Positions 1 to 12,651 of a DNA stretch of 64,000 bases are shown in pieces. The notes beneath the pieces are model-generated. The model saw only the letters and a list, made by a program, of their open reading frames with translations. It was not told the DNA's origin and made no database searches. The stretch is from contig OX485803.1 of NCBI GenBank assembly GCA_950295325.1, forward strand, positions 33,931,554 through 33,995,553, written 5' to 3'. Numbering within the stretch: the first letter of the stretch is position 1; each line of letters begins with the position of its first letter. The DNA comes from Polytrichum commune (Eukaryota; Streptophyta; Polytrichopsida; Polytrichales; Polytrichaceae). The position numbers were made by a program, and so were the translations under genes.

Positions 1-959
1 GCCACATATGGATGATGTTTTCATTTCCATCAAAAAAAGTGGACACGTTCACCCGAACTTTGGCAATGTCATATACATTTTACGATTTTGGGGTTGTTTA
101 TGATGATTTCAATCATGAAAAAATGATGGGACATTTTGTGTATGTAATTCTTTTTAGGTTTTACAATGTGGTGTCCTTTGCCTTTAAAAAATTAGGGGGT
201 CTAAACATCTATTAATGTGGACCACACCAAATCCAAACCCCTTTGACAATTAAGAAAAAAAAAAAAAAACAATTCCTTGTGGACATGGTTGATGGTCTGA
301 CGGCATGACCGAGAGAAATTAACAGTACTTTTTAAAAGCCTTGGTCACAAGATGCAGTGTAAAATGGACTTAGCTAGGACTTAGTGTCTTACAATTAATA
401 TGTATCTATGACAAAACATAAATTGTTGTTTAAATAATTATTTATTCAAATAACTTGTTACTAGAATCAATTGTTTCTAAAAATAAGATTTTATTATCAT
501 GTTCACCTTCAAATTATGGCCAATCAACTTGTTTGGGTTTGTCTCACCGTGAGATATTGGTGAGCACCAGACATTATCCATTTACAATCATGTAGGAATC
601 CAACAATCACATTCTCATTTATTTTATGACGTATTCGTTCTTAGTTTTTGTGGCCTTGTGTGAAGCAAAATGCAACTACCATTCATCTCTTAACATAATT
701 GGGAAGTCCTCTATGACCACTAATGAACACAAGAGTCATCACTTTGGTAATTAGTCAAATATTCATACGAGCTTCAAAAATTACGAGAAAATGGGCCTTG
801 ATTTGGATTCACTACACGTTGTGTAACAGTCGCATGTTTCACATCCTACAAGAATTGGGCTCATCGGGAAAGATTAGACATTCAAGACCCATCTTCCTCA
901 CAACTCAATCACTACAATTGAGGGGGAAAACCTCAAGAACAGATGCTAAAAAGACATGT
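1..959. other. AT-rich sequence, no gene seen
   Basis: Only short chance frames and A runs, plus the partial repeat D copy at 723. Confidence 0.5.
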
Positions 960-1150
960 GTTCAATAAAGATCAGACCGTGTGCTCAAATTTCGACAAAT
1001 GTTCTAAACTCAATAGCCAACATAATCGACAACACCTACACGACCATTCGATGAACACGAGAATCGTCACTTTGATAACGAACAAGATAGCATGCATCCA
1101 TCCATCCATCCATACGAGCTCCGAGAACTACAAGGGAATTGGCTATGGCC
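960..1150 (-). repeat. Dispersed repeat D, reverse copy; partly repeated at 722-800
   Basis: ATGAACACGAGAATCGTCAC then TTTGATAACGAACAAGAT (from about 1051) is the reverse of the GTGCTCATTAAG...ATTATCAAAGTGA part at 52.3 kb. ATGAACACAAGAGTCATCAC at 723 is a second partial copy. Confidence 0.5.
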
Positions 1151-2892
1151 TCGATTTTGATTACGCTAATTAAGCATGTTGCCCTAATCAGCGTAATTTA
1201 GAGAGGCCATTTACGAGCCCGTCTACATTATTATCATGGCAGCTTGATTACGATGAGGGAACGGCAAAAGCAACTTGCAGTAGTAAGGCAGGCGGATACC
1301 CTAAAAGCTCTCGGACATGAATGAATGAATGAATGGTCCTTACCCGTCACCTAATAAAAGGCTCACTCATTCCCCTTGGGGAATGATTAAGGAGTAAGTA
1401 CCCTTATATAAGTCTGACGCCGTCAAACTAGCCTTATTAGCCAAGGACACTTCCTTCACTCCCTTTTTAAATACCTTATTTTCAACCTACTAGTAGCTTA
1501 CTAGTAACCTCACTAGTAAGTTGACACCACTCACACAACCTAGCTAGAAAGATTGAATCACCACCTCTACCCCTCATGAATTTTGAAGTTCCAATCCCCT
1601 CCCTCCCTCCCTCACTTCCATCTTCATTATTGGGCCTCTTTATGGGCTCCCAAATGATGGTGAGTCATGGCGTCGCCGCCAAATTCCTCCCCCTTAGGAA
1701 CCTCCAATTAAGTCCACACTAAACTAATTAAGGTGGTGCTCTAAGAAGCTCAATAGAGACAAAAAGAACTTTGATTAGCTTCGCAATTGTGGAGAATATT
1801 ATCTCCCCCCACGGCGGCTTTGCGTTCTATATTTGCATGTAGGTTAATGGGTGAGGAAATAATTAGTGTTTATATAGGGAATTTGTTTACGCTTTGATTT
1901 TGAATATGGCCATCACATTTTGGTCAAACCTACGTACGGAATTTAGAGGTGGATGTTTAGTGGTAGGTTAGTAGGGTTTGAACCCGTCAAGGTGGTACTA
2001 TGACCTAAATACGGTTTTAATATGGTTGTGACGTTGAATACGAGTAGTAGGTACAACTTTCCATGCAAATAGTGTGGGTTGTTACTTGGAGTTTATTGAG
2101 TGTTTGAATTTGAATCTTGATTTATGGAATTTGGCAGCATTGTGCACTTGGTAGAAACATTATGTTGCTAAGTAAGACAAAACCTAACTGATCGTACGTA
2201 GTGTTGTGGTACATCCATTGAAAGGTGGTAGCGGCTTACATGCAAAGATTCGTTCACAATTTCAGGTTATATTTGTGTTCTGGGTATTTCTTGTCACACT
2301 TAATGCATACAAGGTCCACCACATGTCAACACATGCATTTGAAACGAATAAAGCTTATTGTTCGAATCAACATAGAAAATATGGTTTTAAATCATGAACG
2401 ACAGAGTCCGTACTACATCCATACATTTGGAATAAGGATCCTAATCCACATATTTTACAATCATTTGTTTCCATGGACAACTAAATAACCAAGATAAATC
2501 AAGTCGGATTTGTTATCTTTATTTCCCTAATTGGCTAAAGCGCAAGATTTATGACATGGTGAGAAACAGATATCCACCGCATCAATTTGATCGTATCCAC
2601 AATATCTGTAGATTTTTGAAACCGTGTCATAGACAATTTTATATCTTTAAAAGTATATATTTACTTGAACATGACATGTTTGTTTAGTTTGATTTTGGTA
2701 ACAAGATGAAGGCAATCTCACATCGAAACATTAGGTTGACGCATACATAAATACATACACGGCTAGACAAACCTGCTCAACATTTACTCATTATGTTTCT
2801 TAGCAATTTCGATATGTTGAGAAAACACATTGACGAAAGAAAAAGGGGCCACCTCACGATGCATGTTATATATATCATGGAATAGACCAAGA

Positions 2893-2934
2893 ATACATAC
2901 ATACATACATATATATATATACACACACACACAC
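2893..2934. repeat. Compound ACAT/AT/AC microsatellite
   Basis: ACATACATACATACAT, then AT, then ACACACACACACAC. Frames over it (2777-3060) are artefacts. Confidence 0.9.
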
Positions 2935-3311
2935 CTTGAGTTAATTGGGAAATTTGTATGTTCATTTAACATTCTTTATCCATGTTCAATGTTTCATAAT
3001 AAAACTTGGTCCTCCCTTGTTACATATTGTTTATCGAACATCTACTCTTGTCGGTTGTAGCATTTACCTAAGTCTTGTGGAAGCGATCATGGTGACCTCA
3101 TTGAAAGATGTCTCTACGAGTTCGTACGATACTAGGCTCGGAGGCTAGGGTTTCATGTTGTTTGCATAAACTCATCCATTGCGAAAGTAAAAATGTATTG
3201 AATTACATTATAACCTATAAAAGATTGTTTCAAGATGATGTGACTCCATAAATCAAATTAAAGACCCCAAATTGCGTTGGTGGAGTTGAATTGGAACTAA
3301 TCAACCCTCGT

Positions 3312-3339
3312 GAAGAAGAAGAAGAAGAAGAAGAAGAAG
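3312..3339. repeat. GAA microsatellite
   Basis: Nine consecutive GAA triplets. Confidence 0.9.
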
Positions 3340-3879
3340 CGAGGTGAAAATGCATGGAATTTTATTTATAGTCTTTAACCAACTATGTATTATGAGATCA
3401 TTGACTCTGGAAATGACATGAGAGAACCCGAATTAACTAGTCTTGTGGACTTCATATGGAATGAACCAACCCTCAAACCTCGTAGGCGACTTGTTTTTAT
3501 GGCAACCCTTTCATCCACAATGGATGAGTTTAAATAGATGCCACAAACCCCAAGAGAGACCCAACCCACTATATATATATAGAGACACACACACACATAT
3601 ACATATGTTGTTATATTCAACTTACAAATATAATATGTACATGTTTATTTTAGAGTGGGTCAAAGGCATAGTAGTAGACTCCGCGGTGGATATGTGTAAT
3701 ATTGAACTTGGAAGTTGGGAGCCGGGTCGAGTGACATGATGTGGCAACTATAAAGTTGTCCCCGTGACGAGAACGTCCCTTTAAGATGCCTAAGATAGAT
3801 GAGTCTTAAATGCACTTATTCCGACTAGCCCACTTCTCCTAGGATATGGAATGCGCAATTAGTACGAGATGGATACACA

Positions 3880-4160
3880 TCCAAATGGAGGCCATAGCAA
3901 GTTTCTTCATAATTTTTGGAGCTCGTATGAATATCTTATTACATTATTCAAGTGAGGATTCTCTTGCTCATTAAATAGTTATGTAGGTTGCCCCAATTAT
4001 GGTGACTATTGAACTTTAAATGGTTATCAAGTTTTAAACATGCAATTCATTTTTATTTTTTAAAACACATGTTCGTTCTTGGAGTCACATCAAACCACAT
4101 ATCACTCAACTATAAGTGTCCAATTAACATAAGGAACCTACCTAAGCACGTCTACCTTTG
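3880..4160 (+). repeat. Dispersed repeat D, copy interrupted downstream by the Stowaway MITE
   Basis: GGAGCTCGTATGAATATCTT, GAGGATTCTCTTGCTCATTA and ACTCAACTATAAGTGTCCAA align with 52250-52500 in order. The Stowaway insertion at 4190 lies at its 3' side. Confidence 0.5.
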
Positions 4161-4189
4161 GCAAGGTATGGTTAACCTTTTTTGTTATA

Positions 4190-4599
4190 CTCCCTCCGTT
4201 TCAAATTAAAAGTTACGTTTTAGAAAATCCGTGGGCTGAAGGTCATTTTTTGCACTTTTAGCACGAAATTGCGTGCGTTGCATAGCTCTCACTAAGCATT
4301 TTCCTGCGAGCTAGGGGTGTCCATAGTAACGCCCATTCATCGCCATTGACAATTGACATTAAATTATCTCACACATAAAACCGCATTGATGTGCATCGAC
4401 ACCGTCGTGTCCAAATATCAATTATTAAACAAGTGTAAACTGCTATTTGACTTGGTAGTTCATTAGCAACAATATGTACATTGTTTATGGCAACATTCCA
4501 GTTCGTTTGGCAAAGTTTGAGAGAAATTTCACCAAATATAACTTTTATTTCGTAACGCAATTTATGTCCAAACGTAACTTTAATTTGAAACAGAGGGAG
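4190..4599. mobile_element. Stowaway-like MITE (Tc1/mariner superfamily), 410 bp
   Basis: Terminal inverted repeats begin CTCCCTCCGTTTCAAATTAA on the left and, read inward from the right, CTCCCTCTGTTTCAAATTAA. The match continues for about 30 bp (AAGTTACGTTT). It is flanked by TA at 4188-4189 and 4600-4601, the TA target duplication expected of Stowaway. No coding capacity (the 63-aa frame inside is chance). The CTCCCTCCGT end is the hallmark of plant Stowaway elements. Confidence 0.93.
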
Positions 4600-4879
4600 T
4601 ATGGGTTAAGAATGCTTAGACAATAAATGGTCGACTTATTATTGTCATAGCATTACTCAACTCCTTGGCTACATTCCATGGGACCATGTACCGGCCAAGA
4701 ATAAGCCTTCTTTAATTCTAGGATTCCATGTTTTCAAGGAGCACTAAGGTTGTGAACTGTGGAGTTTTCAACAAGCATACATAAATTCAAAGTTTCTTTG
4801 AAATAAACATTGGAACATTTTTTGGGAAAGAGACTATTGTCTAGTTGCTTAGTAATGATACAATATTGCATAGTGCACA

Positions 4880-5480
4880 TCGTCTATACTATTCACCAAT
4901 GAATTGAAATTGATTATAATGTTCAAAAAGCCAAAAGATTAATGAACTAAAAGTGCATATGGATGGTGTCAGACTAGCAAATTCCCAAGAGTGGCAGAGT
5001 GTGGTAGCCTTTGTGAGATAGAGGCTACTAGTGGCTTGATGGGTTTAATTTAAAGAAAGATTGAAGACTCCCTAATAAAAACATTTCAAGAGTGATTGGG
5101 ACTTATCTTCAATGGAGTTATATAGGGGACACTCAAAACAAAGTGTGCCTCCATATGAACTACATAATAAGAACAAAAATGCATAATCTATGATCTCTAG
5201 AAATAGAAATAATATGTGACTTGTAGCAACCTAGTCGTTACTTGGAAGGATAGGCCTCAAATGAGCATTATTTCTTGATTTCCACTCGGTATGCGTTGTT
5301 TCGGCCAGGTTGGTTGTATTTTGGGTACTCTTTAAAATTAAATTTTCAACTTGTGCCAAAAAAAAACAGATAGAAATAGTCAACCATCATTCAATATAAA
5401 TGGCAGGCCTATGATTCAAGGTGCGGTAAGCAACAATAATCTTGTGTTAGGACCGATAGAACTAAGGGCCTTGATATGTA
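4880..5480 (-). mobile_element. LINE relic (lineage B), 3' end
   Basis: Read on the minus strand, 5480-5120 gives broken coding similar to that at 46.2-46.5 kb, including HFCSYYVV...EAHFVL from the C-x2-C-x9-H-x4-C knuckle, interrupted by stops and shifts. The following sequence (to about 4900; TTTGTGAGATAGAGGCTACTAG) matches 44290-44390, so this looks like shared 3' UTR. Confidence 0.65.
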
Positions 5481-5536
5481 ATTAACTTATAGAATTCATC
5501 TCACTCGTAGGACCTTTGCATAGCATTATTAAGCAG

Positions 5537-5978
5537 CAGAGCCCTACATCGGGCGCCCATACCCATGCCCATGCCCATACCCACCCATGCCCATGGGTTT
5601 TGGGTGGGCATGGGTGCAATATTATTGTTCATGGGCGGGCATGGGTGGGCATGGCTGCGCTATTATTGTTCATGGGCGGGCATGGGCGGGTATGGGTGGG
5701 CATGGCTGCGCTATTATTGTTCATGGGCGGGCATGGGCGGGTATGGGTGGGCATGGGTGGGGCATAATTACACAATTACACAATACACATTACATAATTT
5801 TTGAATACATGGGCGCAATTTGAATAGCATGGGTGGGCATGGGTGGGCACATGTCATGCTATGTGTGGGCATGGGTGCGCACATGTCATGCTATGGGTGG
5901 GCATGGGTGGGCATAGGTCGTTGCTGATGGGCATGGTCTGGGTATGGGTGCAATTAGAAAGGAAAATGTTGGGCTCTG
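5537..5978. mobile_element. hAT-like MITE with internal G-rich minisatellite, 442 bp
   Basis: Ends are CAGAGCCCTACAT (left) and, read inward, CAGAGCCCAACAT (right), flanked by the 8-bp direct repeat TTAAGCAG at 5529-5536 and 5979-5986. An 8-bp duplication plus a CAGAG-type terminus fits the hAT superfamily. Between the ends the element is mostly GGGCATGGGTGGGCAT repeats, with the left end in the reverse sense (CCCATACCCATGCCC). The frames over it are repeat artefacts. Confidence 0.9.
5558..5955 (+). repeat. GGGCAT/GGGTGGGCAT minisatellite inside the hAT-like MITE
   Basis: About 5558-5595 is the CCCAT-rich complement; from 5596 the G-rich strand repeats with a longer unit of about 50-65 bases that includes GCTGCGCTATTATTGTTCAT (two close copies, near 5650 and 5704). 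Runs of GGG every 4-6 bases give G-quadruplex potential. Confidence 0.85.
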
Positions 5979-5986
5979 TTAAGCAG

Positions 5987-7379
5987 TGTGCATGTGGGCC
6001 ATGAGAATATAGCCATGGAATGCTCCAACTAATGGATATTCAAGGTGGCATGATGATTGGCCATTGTTTTCTCGTAGCTAAATTTCAAAATGCATGTGTA
6101 GGGAGAAAAAATTTAGGACTCCCATGAAATCCAAAATCATCCAAAGTCATGACTTTTCTAGTTTGTTTATAAATGTTTGCCATGAAATTAGATAAGATGA
6201 TGGATGGATGAAACCTATAAAAGGTCAAGCTTTTATGTTGGCATGTGGCATGTAGTTTACTACGTACATACATGTGAAAAATGAGTATAATATTTGAAGT
6301 TCATATGTCTATTCTAGAGGGGATAAAAGTGAATTGATTAGGTAAATAGTGTAATTTATATTGGACTTGGGTATTTACAACAAATCCCCATACAACGCAA
6401 TTCCAACACGGGTGTAAATTTGTACATGAAACACATCCAAATGCACATGGCTAGTTAAACACAAGCCATGCACCATATGCATCATAAAAGCATCCGTAGG
6501 CACAAGTGAAATGACGCCAACCCTATGTTGGGGTGATTGAGAGGTGCTTCATCTAGGCTTTATCCTTAATCAAAGCCACAAACTTAAACGTAAACTATGT
6601 GGTTGAGGGACAAAGCCGACTGCCTCATGTTGGAAATGGTCTTTGGGGAAATTGTAAGAGGCCATGGGTCTTTTAGTAGCCGATGGGTAGTGGCTAATCG
6701 TTTGCGGTTGGTTGGTGGTGGGTGTTAAGTATGTGTGTTGGTGAGGAATTGTCGTCTTGAGGTTAAGTTGGATGGTTGGTGGGTGCCTTGGTTTGTTAGA
6801 TGTGTGTGTCCAAGTTCACATCCTAAGTAGACCCTAGAGAGGTTTTAATTTTGTTAAAATTTCACCATCCCCTTGATTTAGAGTTATTGGTGGGTGAGAG
6901 TTTTGGGGTTGTTTATGTGTTAGTGTGAAACTAATATGGGGACAATTGGGGTATGTTGCCTCTCTAGGTGACATTTGTTAAGCACTAGCATAGATACATG
7001 GGGCCAAAAAAGTGTGTGCGTATATCTTTAAGGGGATATGGAGGTGAATGTGGAGGGCATCAATGGAGACAGTGTGGATGCACCTTTGACTCAAACTGTC
7101 ATAATAGTTAAAGAAGTGTGCCAAAGGTGTCTATGGGGCTTGACCTCATAACCTCTCACACTAGACATTCACATATTGCTATCACACTCGTCAAATCCCA
7201 TATTACTCGAAACACAACTACAACATCCTTCTCCACACAAAAAAATGGTCATATTGTTTTGCCAAATTTCAAATTTATCTCATCAACTACCACCATTTAC
7301 AAAAAAAAAACTAGCATCATCACTGTCCTTCTCCAAAAACATAGAATAATATATTAAATACTTAATGACAACCAAAAAG
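5987..7379. other. No gene seen; strand-asymmetric G/T-rich stretch 6600-6950
   Basis: 6000-6600 is featureless. 6600-6950 is G/T-rich on plus (C/A-rich on minus), like the A/C-rich coding strand of lineage A LINEs, and may be an unreadable 5' LINE fragment on the minus strand. Confidence 0.35.
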
Positions 7380-8714
7380 GATCCAACGTAGATTGGAACA
7401 TTGTCTACCATTACCTAATGGTAATAGTAGTCTTAGAAGATGTCACTCATCCCACAAGATATAAACATCCTATACATAGGTTTCAAAAGCGCCTTTGGAT
7501 CCATAGATCACTTCCACCTCCTAGTCATGATGGAAGACCTAGGATACCCATCAAACGCAGTTAGCTTATTAGCAACATCTATACCAAAGCTTCCACCACC
7601 TTTGTTATGCCTTGTTTTGGACAACCCAACCCATGCTCATATAAATAGGAACCATCGAATGTGATATGCTTAACCCCTACCTCTTCTTTATTTTATTGGA
7701 ACTACTACTCCAGCGTCTTGACAAACTCAACTATGGCTATCACTTCAACACATCCAATGCCCATACAAACTCCACAACATACACGGGCGACCTATCCATC
7801 ATGTCATAACACCTCTTTCACATAAAAAACCAAATCATCAAACTTGAGAGCTTCGATGACAGGAACTTAACATCCCCAAATGAGTCCTCACCATAGGCCC
7901 CCACAAAACCACACTAAACCCCGACATATTTACAACCAAACTAAAACATTGCAACCTTGCCTACAAAGGACAAACATTATCCGCCCTCTCCACCCTCCTT
8001 ACGCAATCGCCAACCACCACATGCCAAAAACTCCATATGGGTTAGAACTGTCATCCGCCCATGAGCAAAATACACCTTATGCACGACCCCATTATCAATG
8101 CATGGTTTCAAAAAATTGGACCAAATGATAGTTCAACTTGTCAAAGAAATATGTATACTCCCTACCTCCACCCCCAATGCCATTGTCAACCAAATCTTTT
8201 TGACACCGACACCCACTCCTCCCTACCAGGATACACCCGCACCTTAGCCTCCCAAATAAGTAGCGCCTTCATCACCTCCAACAATCTTGGTACGATGTAA
8301 TGAGACCTCACCCGCCATGTCGCCAATAATATCAATGGCTTCTTTACCCTACCTAAACTCACACCACAAGCATGATTCCACTCCCCCACCACACAATCTC
8401 TCCAAATGAAGCAAACTCTAACCATCCATCTCCTAGCAAACATCTTTGACTTCCTATCCAACCACCCTACTTTTAAGAATCCCGACATGACTTCACCTCC
8501 ATAGTTGGATTGTACAAAATTGAGCAACTCTCACACCCCCAAACTTCTCAACATCCTCTTCAACCAACCATTCACCACAATTCAAGACATTATTGACCAC
8601 GCCCTAGTCCCAACGTCAGACACCCCCAACAACACCTCCCCCCTGAACAACAACTTCGACTCCCCAGCCCACGTCATAGATATCGGGGAGATCACAAGCT
8701 ACATACTTTTGTAA
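7380..8714 (+). pseudogene. LINE reverse-transcriptase relic (lineage A)
   Basis: The frame at 7440 reads DINILYIGFKSAFGSIDHFH then LLVMMEDLGYPS, an RT motif-A region (FKSAFGSIDH). Frameshifted continuations hold NPYLFF..LLQRLDKLNYGYHF and further C-rich coding to about 8714. Many stops and shifts; the expected Y-x-DD motif is damaged (YTGDLS). Codon use is A/C-rich like the LINE at 50.2 kb. Non-functional. Confidence 0.75.
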
Positions 8715-9879
8715 ACCACGTATAGTCGAGGGTTAAATAAAGATGGGCTATTTATATAAATGTATTGAATAATTGGCATCATATTAATAGACGAAAGTGT
8801 ATTTTGAGGTATTTTTCAAGACCCTCTAGGTACATATGATTTGTACCATGATATTATTTTATAGACTTTATTTTTTATGTAAATTATATCATTTATCAAA
8901 ATATTGGAATTTTGACATAAATTGATGTAAATTCATAAGAAACAACAACAAAACATTAACATTACATGCAAATAGAATTCAATGGTACCCAATTGTAACA
9001 CTATCTTGAAACTCTCGATGACCACCCCAAGCTTGCCAACATCTAGATTTGATGAGTTTTAGCCAATTGAGGCAACTTTCCATCCAATCCAAATAAATTC
9101 CTTAACCTCGGGGGGGTAGTCATTGGTTGGAGTAGCAATATACGTGCAAACAAATGATAGGGTATTTTAAAAACATGGGGGCTAAAAAATATAAATGGAC
9201 TTAAGAGTAATATAGGGTATCAAAAATGGCACTGGACATCTTTAAAGTATTATAGGGTATGGAATAATAGGTAATTTGGAATTATAAGTAATGCAAGCCA
9301 TTTTGTATTAACCCAAAGTAGAAATTTACATAATGATAGCATGTGAAAAAAAAAATTGAAAGTAATACCCCCCTATAAAATAGTGGTTGTTCGCACCTAT
9401 ATCCTTAACTTTTTAACACACTGCCCCCCCCCACGAGTCCTTAACCTCACACAAATTCTTCATTCTTCAAAATATAACAACCCTACTATATTAATAAAAA
9501 TTATATACTACCTATATTTTTCACGTACCCTATTTTTGGTTATAAAATTGCATGGGTCATTCCATCCAAGCTATAGTAGTTCCAAAAAAATGATCCTGAA
9601 TTAGAAGTACCTTATATTTTGTCTCACACATTTCATAAAAATTTGACATTGACCTCCCCGTGTCATAGATGCCATAACGTATGCGGGTGTTATGTGGTTA
9701 TTTTTCTTATTCGGACCCCTAGAGCTGATTGGTATGCAATTTGGTGAGGAAGAAAGAGGAAAAACCATAAAGATACTTGTTTAAAGGAGATCGGACTACA
9801 TCTTTAAATATTAATAATAACTCTACATTCAATAGTGTACGCAATTGGGAGGACCTATGTATCCAGTTAAGAAATTAAC
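8715..9879. other. Unassigned AT-rich spacer between two LINE relics
   Basis: No motif shared with the relics on either side; C run near 9425. Confidence 0.4.
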
Positions 9880-10620
9880 AAACATGCAATTATGATAACC
9901 ATATTTGAGGTACAAACAATATATGGGCAATTGAAGAAAACAATTGATTGCATTTGGCCCTCTAGATTCCCTTTATCCCTATGCCACCTTTGCCCACTAC
10001 ACAAGATAGATACAAGTGTCCACCTCCTCTCCACATGCACTAACCCAACCCTCAATAACATTCACATGGCAAAACACAACAAAGCAATATGGCAAACACA
10101 CAAACTACTCCTTTCCCCCACTCCACCACACGTGACGCCATCCTAATGAACGACAACACATATCTTAGAGCTTCACGAAACTAAATAATCCCCACATGGC
10201 TATACCATGCATTTGCACCACATGTACATGCCAATGCCTTATCCGACTCAAACTTGACATCCCACCAACTCCCCACATAAACCACCCACTACACTACCCA
10301 AAATTCTAGCTTACAATTCACTAAATTCACCTTTTGCCAAGATAATGACCCCGCCACCACAAACTCAATGGAAAAAAAATTAAATACCAAACATTGTGTA
10401 GACACTTTAAAAGAGGTTGGATGGTATGTCAAGTTCATTGTCCTCGCAACATGCATCCAAGGAGATTTTTACACCGACAACATCACCAAATTATACAAAC
10501 AATGCTCTGTCCCCCTAATGCCCACTCATGTGTACATTCTACAAAGACAACTACTAGCCATCAAACACCTCACCTTATTCATGGTCTACAAATTAACAAA
10601 AACTTGAAAACCACCAACCA
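9880..10620 (+). pseudogene. LINE 3' relic (lineage A) with zinc-knuckle
   Basis: The frame at 9892-10146 contains CHLCPLHKIDTSVHLLSTC, a C-x2-C-x9-H-x4-C motif, then AKHNKAIWQTHKLLL, paralleling CPICNSLDPYTWLHILLKC and RHNKAVWELRKL at 50.7-50.8 kb. Downstream fragments (10368-10620) continue the relic in shifted frames. Possibly the same insertion as 7380-8714, split by about 1.1 kb of other sequence. Confidence 0.7.
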
Positions 10621-11073
10621 CTAGTACTCCCCACCTAAGCATACACCAAAACCGCCACATACAAACACCAAAATCTCAAGAATGAATCCTACCACATGAT
10701 GTTCAAACGTGCTCAATAAGCTCATACAACCTCCCGGAGTCATCCCCGGGAATCAAAACCAACACATGTTGCAACAAGTAAAGACACCTATCTTCATGAC
10801 ATCCACCCTCGAATCATGTTGTGGAGGTAAATAAACTTCACACAAATACCCCTCAATCGCACATGGTGCATAATAATCCTATGGAGCTAAAGTAACCTAT
10901 TCGAGACATGCCTACATGGCCCCAATATCTTGCTACTAATAAAGGTACCTCCTACAAGAGGCAATATTACTTATCCCATAGTTGTGCTCAATATACTCAT
11001 TTTGGCTTCACATATGAGCTTGCAAGTATGATCAAGGTGAAGCATCTTCATTCACATAAGCACTTAAAAAAAA

Positions 11074-11092
11074 ATCTCTCTCTCTCTCTCTC
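11074..11092. repeat. CT microsatellite
   Basis: TCTCTCTCTCTCTCTCTC directly 3' of an A run, beside the LINE relic at 11.1 kb. Confidence 0.85.
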
Positions 11093-11387
11093 AAGCACGT
11101 ATGTTTGTTATATAGTCATGTTGGGCTAATGTTGTTTTTGCAGTAGGCCCAATGTAGGTGCATGCATTTATTGGTGTGAGGCTTTTGGTGTTGTAGTGGG
11201 CCAATATGATCTTATGCATCAACAATATTGCTTGATTGTGTGGGGTTGTCCATATGTTGTTGATGGGTTGATTAGTGCACATGCTAAGTGTGTGGACCCA
11301 TATGTGTGTTTCGTTAAGATGAAATTTCACGGTATGGGTTGATTGTCTCGACCAAGAATGCATTTCTTCCTTGTGTTGTCCATCCAA
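11091..11387 (-). pseudogene. LINE 3' relic (lineage A), reverse strand
   Basis: The 98-aa frame has HTLSMCTNQPINN...PHNQAILLMHKIIL and INACTYIGP, recognisable as the post-RNase H tail seen at 9954-10120 and 50.7-50.9 kb (HNKAVW; MNAGTYNN). The first knuckle cysteines are lost. Opposite orientation to the relic at 9880-10620. Confidence 0.55.
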
Positions 11388-11512
11388 TGGGTGTATCTAT
11401 GTTTCATGGTTTGTGGGATTCGTGCATTCTTGCATTTTGAGGTGATCCAATAGTGGTCATAGAGGGCAATGTAGAGGCAATGTATTGTAAGACATTACAA
11501 CACATGTGTTGT

Positions 11513-11566
11513 AATTTTTTTTACCAGACATTGCATTTCTATGTTATGTGTCTGGTAAAAAAAATT
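11513..11566. repeat. Perfect 18-bp inverted repeat
   Basis: AATTTTTTTTACCAGACA (11513-11530), 18-base loop, TGTCTGGTAAAAAAAATT (11549-11566). Confidence 0.8.
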
Positions 11567-12078
11567 GCATTGTTCTTGGATGTATTGTTTTAGGTGCTGA
11601 ATGGATTTGTTAATGAGATGTTTGGTAAAGTCAACTTTAGAATGTCATAATGGGGTTGTATAATCTAAGTGGGTGTTGGATTAGTCGTATAGTTTCCATT
11701 TGGTTCCACTTAGTTGGGCGAATGCATAAGCTTCTTTATCGTGGGAGCTAGGTGTTTGTGTGGGCTCTAATTTTGTGGAGGGCTCTAATGAGACCTCTAT
11801 GTTTGATGTAGGATGTCGATGATTTGGGTGACGAGGGTTTTGTCAAAATGGTTGATTTGGGATGCGGGGCAACAAATTTGGTTGCCTATGTGGAGAAAAG
11901 ATTGAAGCTGTTTGTGAACATGTAAGATGTAAAATTTTGTTATTTTGCGACATCGAGGGTTGTGAGTATAGATATAAGCTTGGAGTGGAGGATGTTTTGT
12001 TTACCAGAAAGGCGTTGAGAAATATTAAGTTAGTAGTAGTGTGTAGGCAGTGGACTCCATATCATGCAAATCCTTCAT

Positions 12079-12579
12079 CGGCCACTTCACACACGAGACT
12101 GAGGGCCCGTGACCATTACACTTCAAGCACTCTCATTGGTGGGAAAGGTGGAACCGGTACAAGCTCACTTCACACTATGCTTGAGGGACCGACAAAGTAA
12201 GTGAACGCAAGATGGATGTAAAGTCGACATGGATTCCTACATGGTATCAAACGGATCATATTTCATGGTCACTTGGATTGTTTTCAAGAACCACCTCTTG
12301 GAGGTAGGCCTAACATAAATATGGGAGATCATGGCACTCCGAACACTCACAACCATTGATTTATTTTATTTCATCATGTGTGGAGACCCGCATGAATAAA
12401 AAAGTCATCGAAATAGCATTTGGTTGAAGGCTTGGTCAAATATGGCTTCACACTACACTTGAGGATCCATGACCACACTACATGATTTTGGAGTTGTGTT
12501 TGGACAGCCTTTGGATGCTTTCTTTTGGGCTCTCACAATTTCATGGTCATGGTTCTTGGGTCGTGTGTGAAGTGACCCT
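12079..12579 (+). mobile_element. MITE family with GGCCACTTCACAC ends, copy 1
   Basis: Left end GGCCACTTCACACACGAG; right end read inward AGGGTCACTTCACACACG, continuing with a shared GACCATG motif. About 500 bp without real coding. The interior matches 14480-14977 in reverse. I could not define a target duplication, so the superfamily is open. Confidence 0.75.
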
Positions 12580-12651
12580 CATGTCCAATGGAAGATGGGT
12601 GAAAGGACGGTCCGTACATAATAAGCTTGGCTAAGTGGAAATATTTATGAG

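Larger units (their letters stand above)
1151..3879. other. No gene seen; microsatellites and unclassified sequence
   Basis: ATGA repeat near 1317-1334, TATATAAG near 1404 without any following gene, and a tRNA T-arm-like GGGTTTGAACCCGTCAAGG near 1974 that lacks a matching tRNA fold. Confidence 0.45.

Noticed and set aside
1395-1410. TATATAAG promoter-like box
   Set aside because: No gene follows on either strand within several kb.
1960-1992. tRNA-like GGGTTTGAACCCG
   Set aside because: Only an isolated T-arm-like stretch; no cloverleaf could be built around it.
5516-5823. Gly/Trp/Met-rich frames
   Set aside because: All three forward frames are open because of the minisatellite; no gene.
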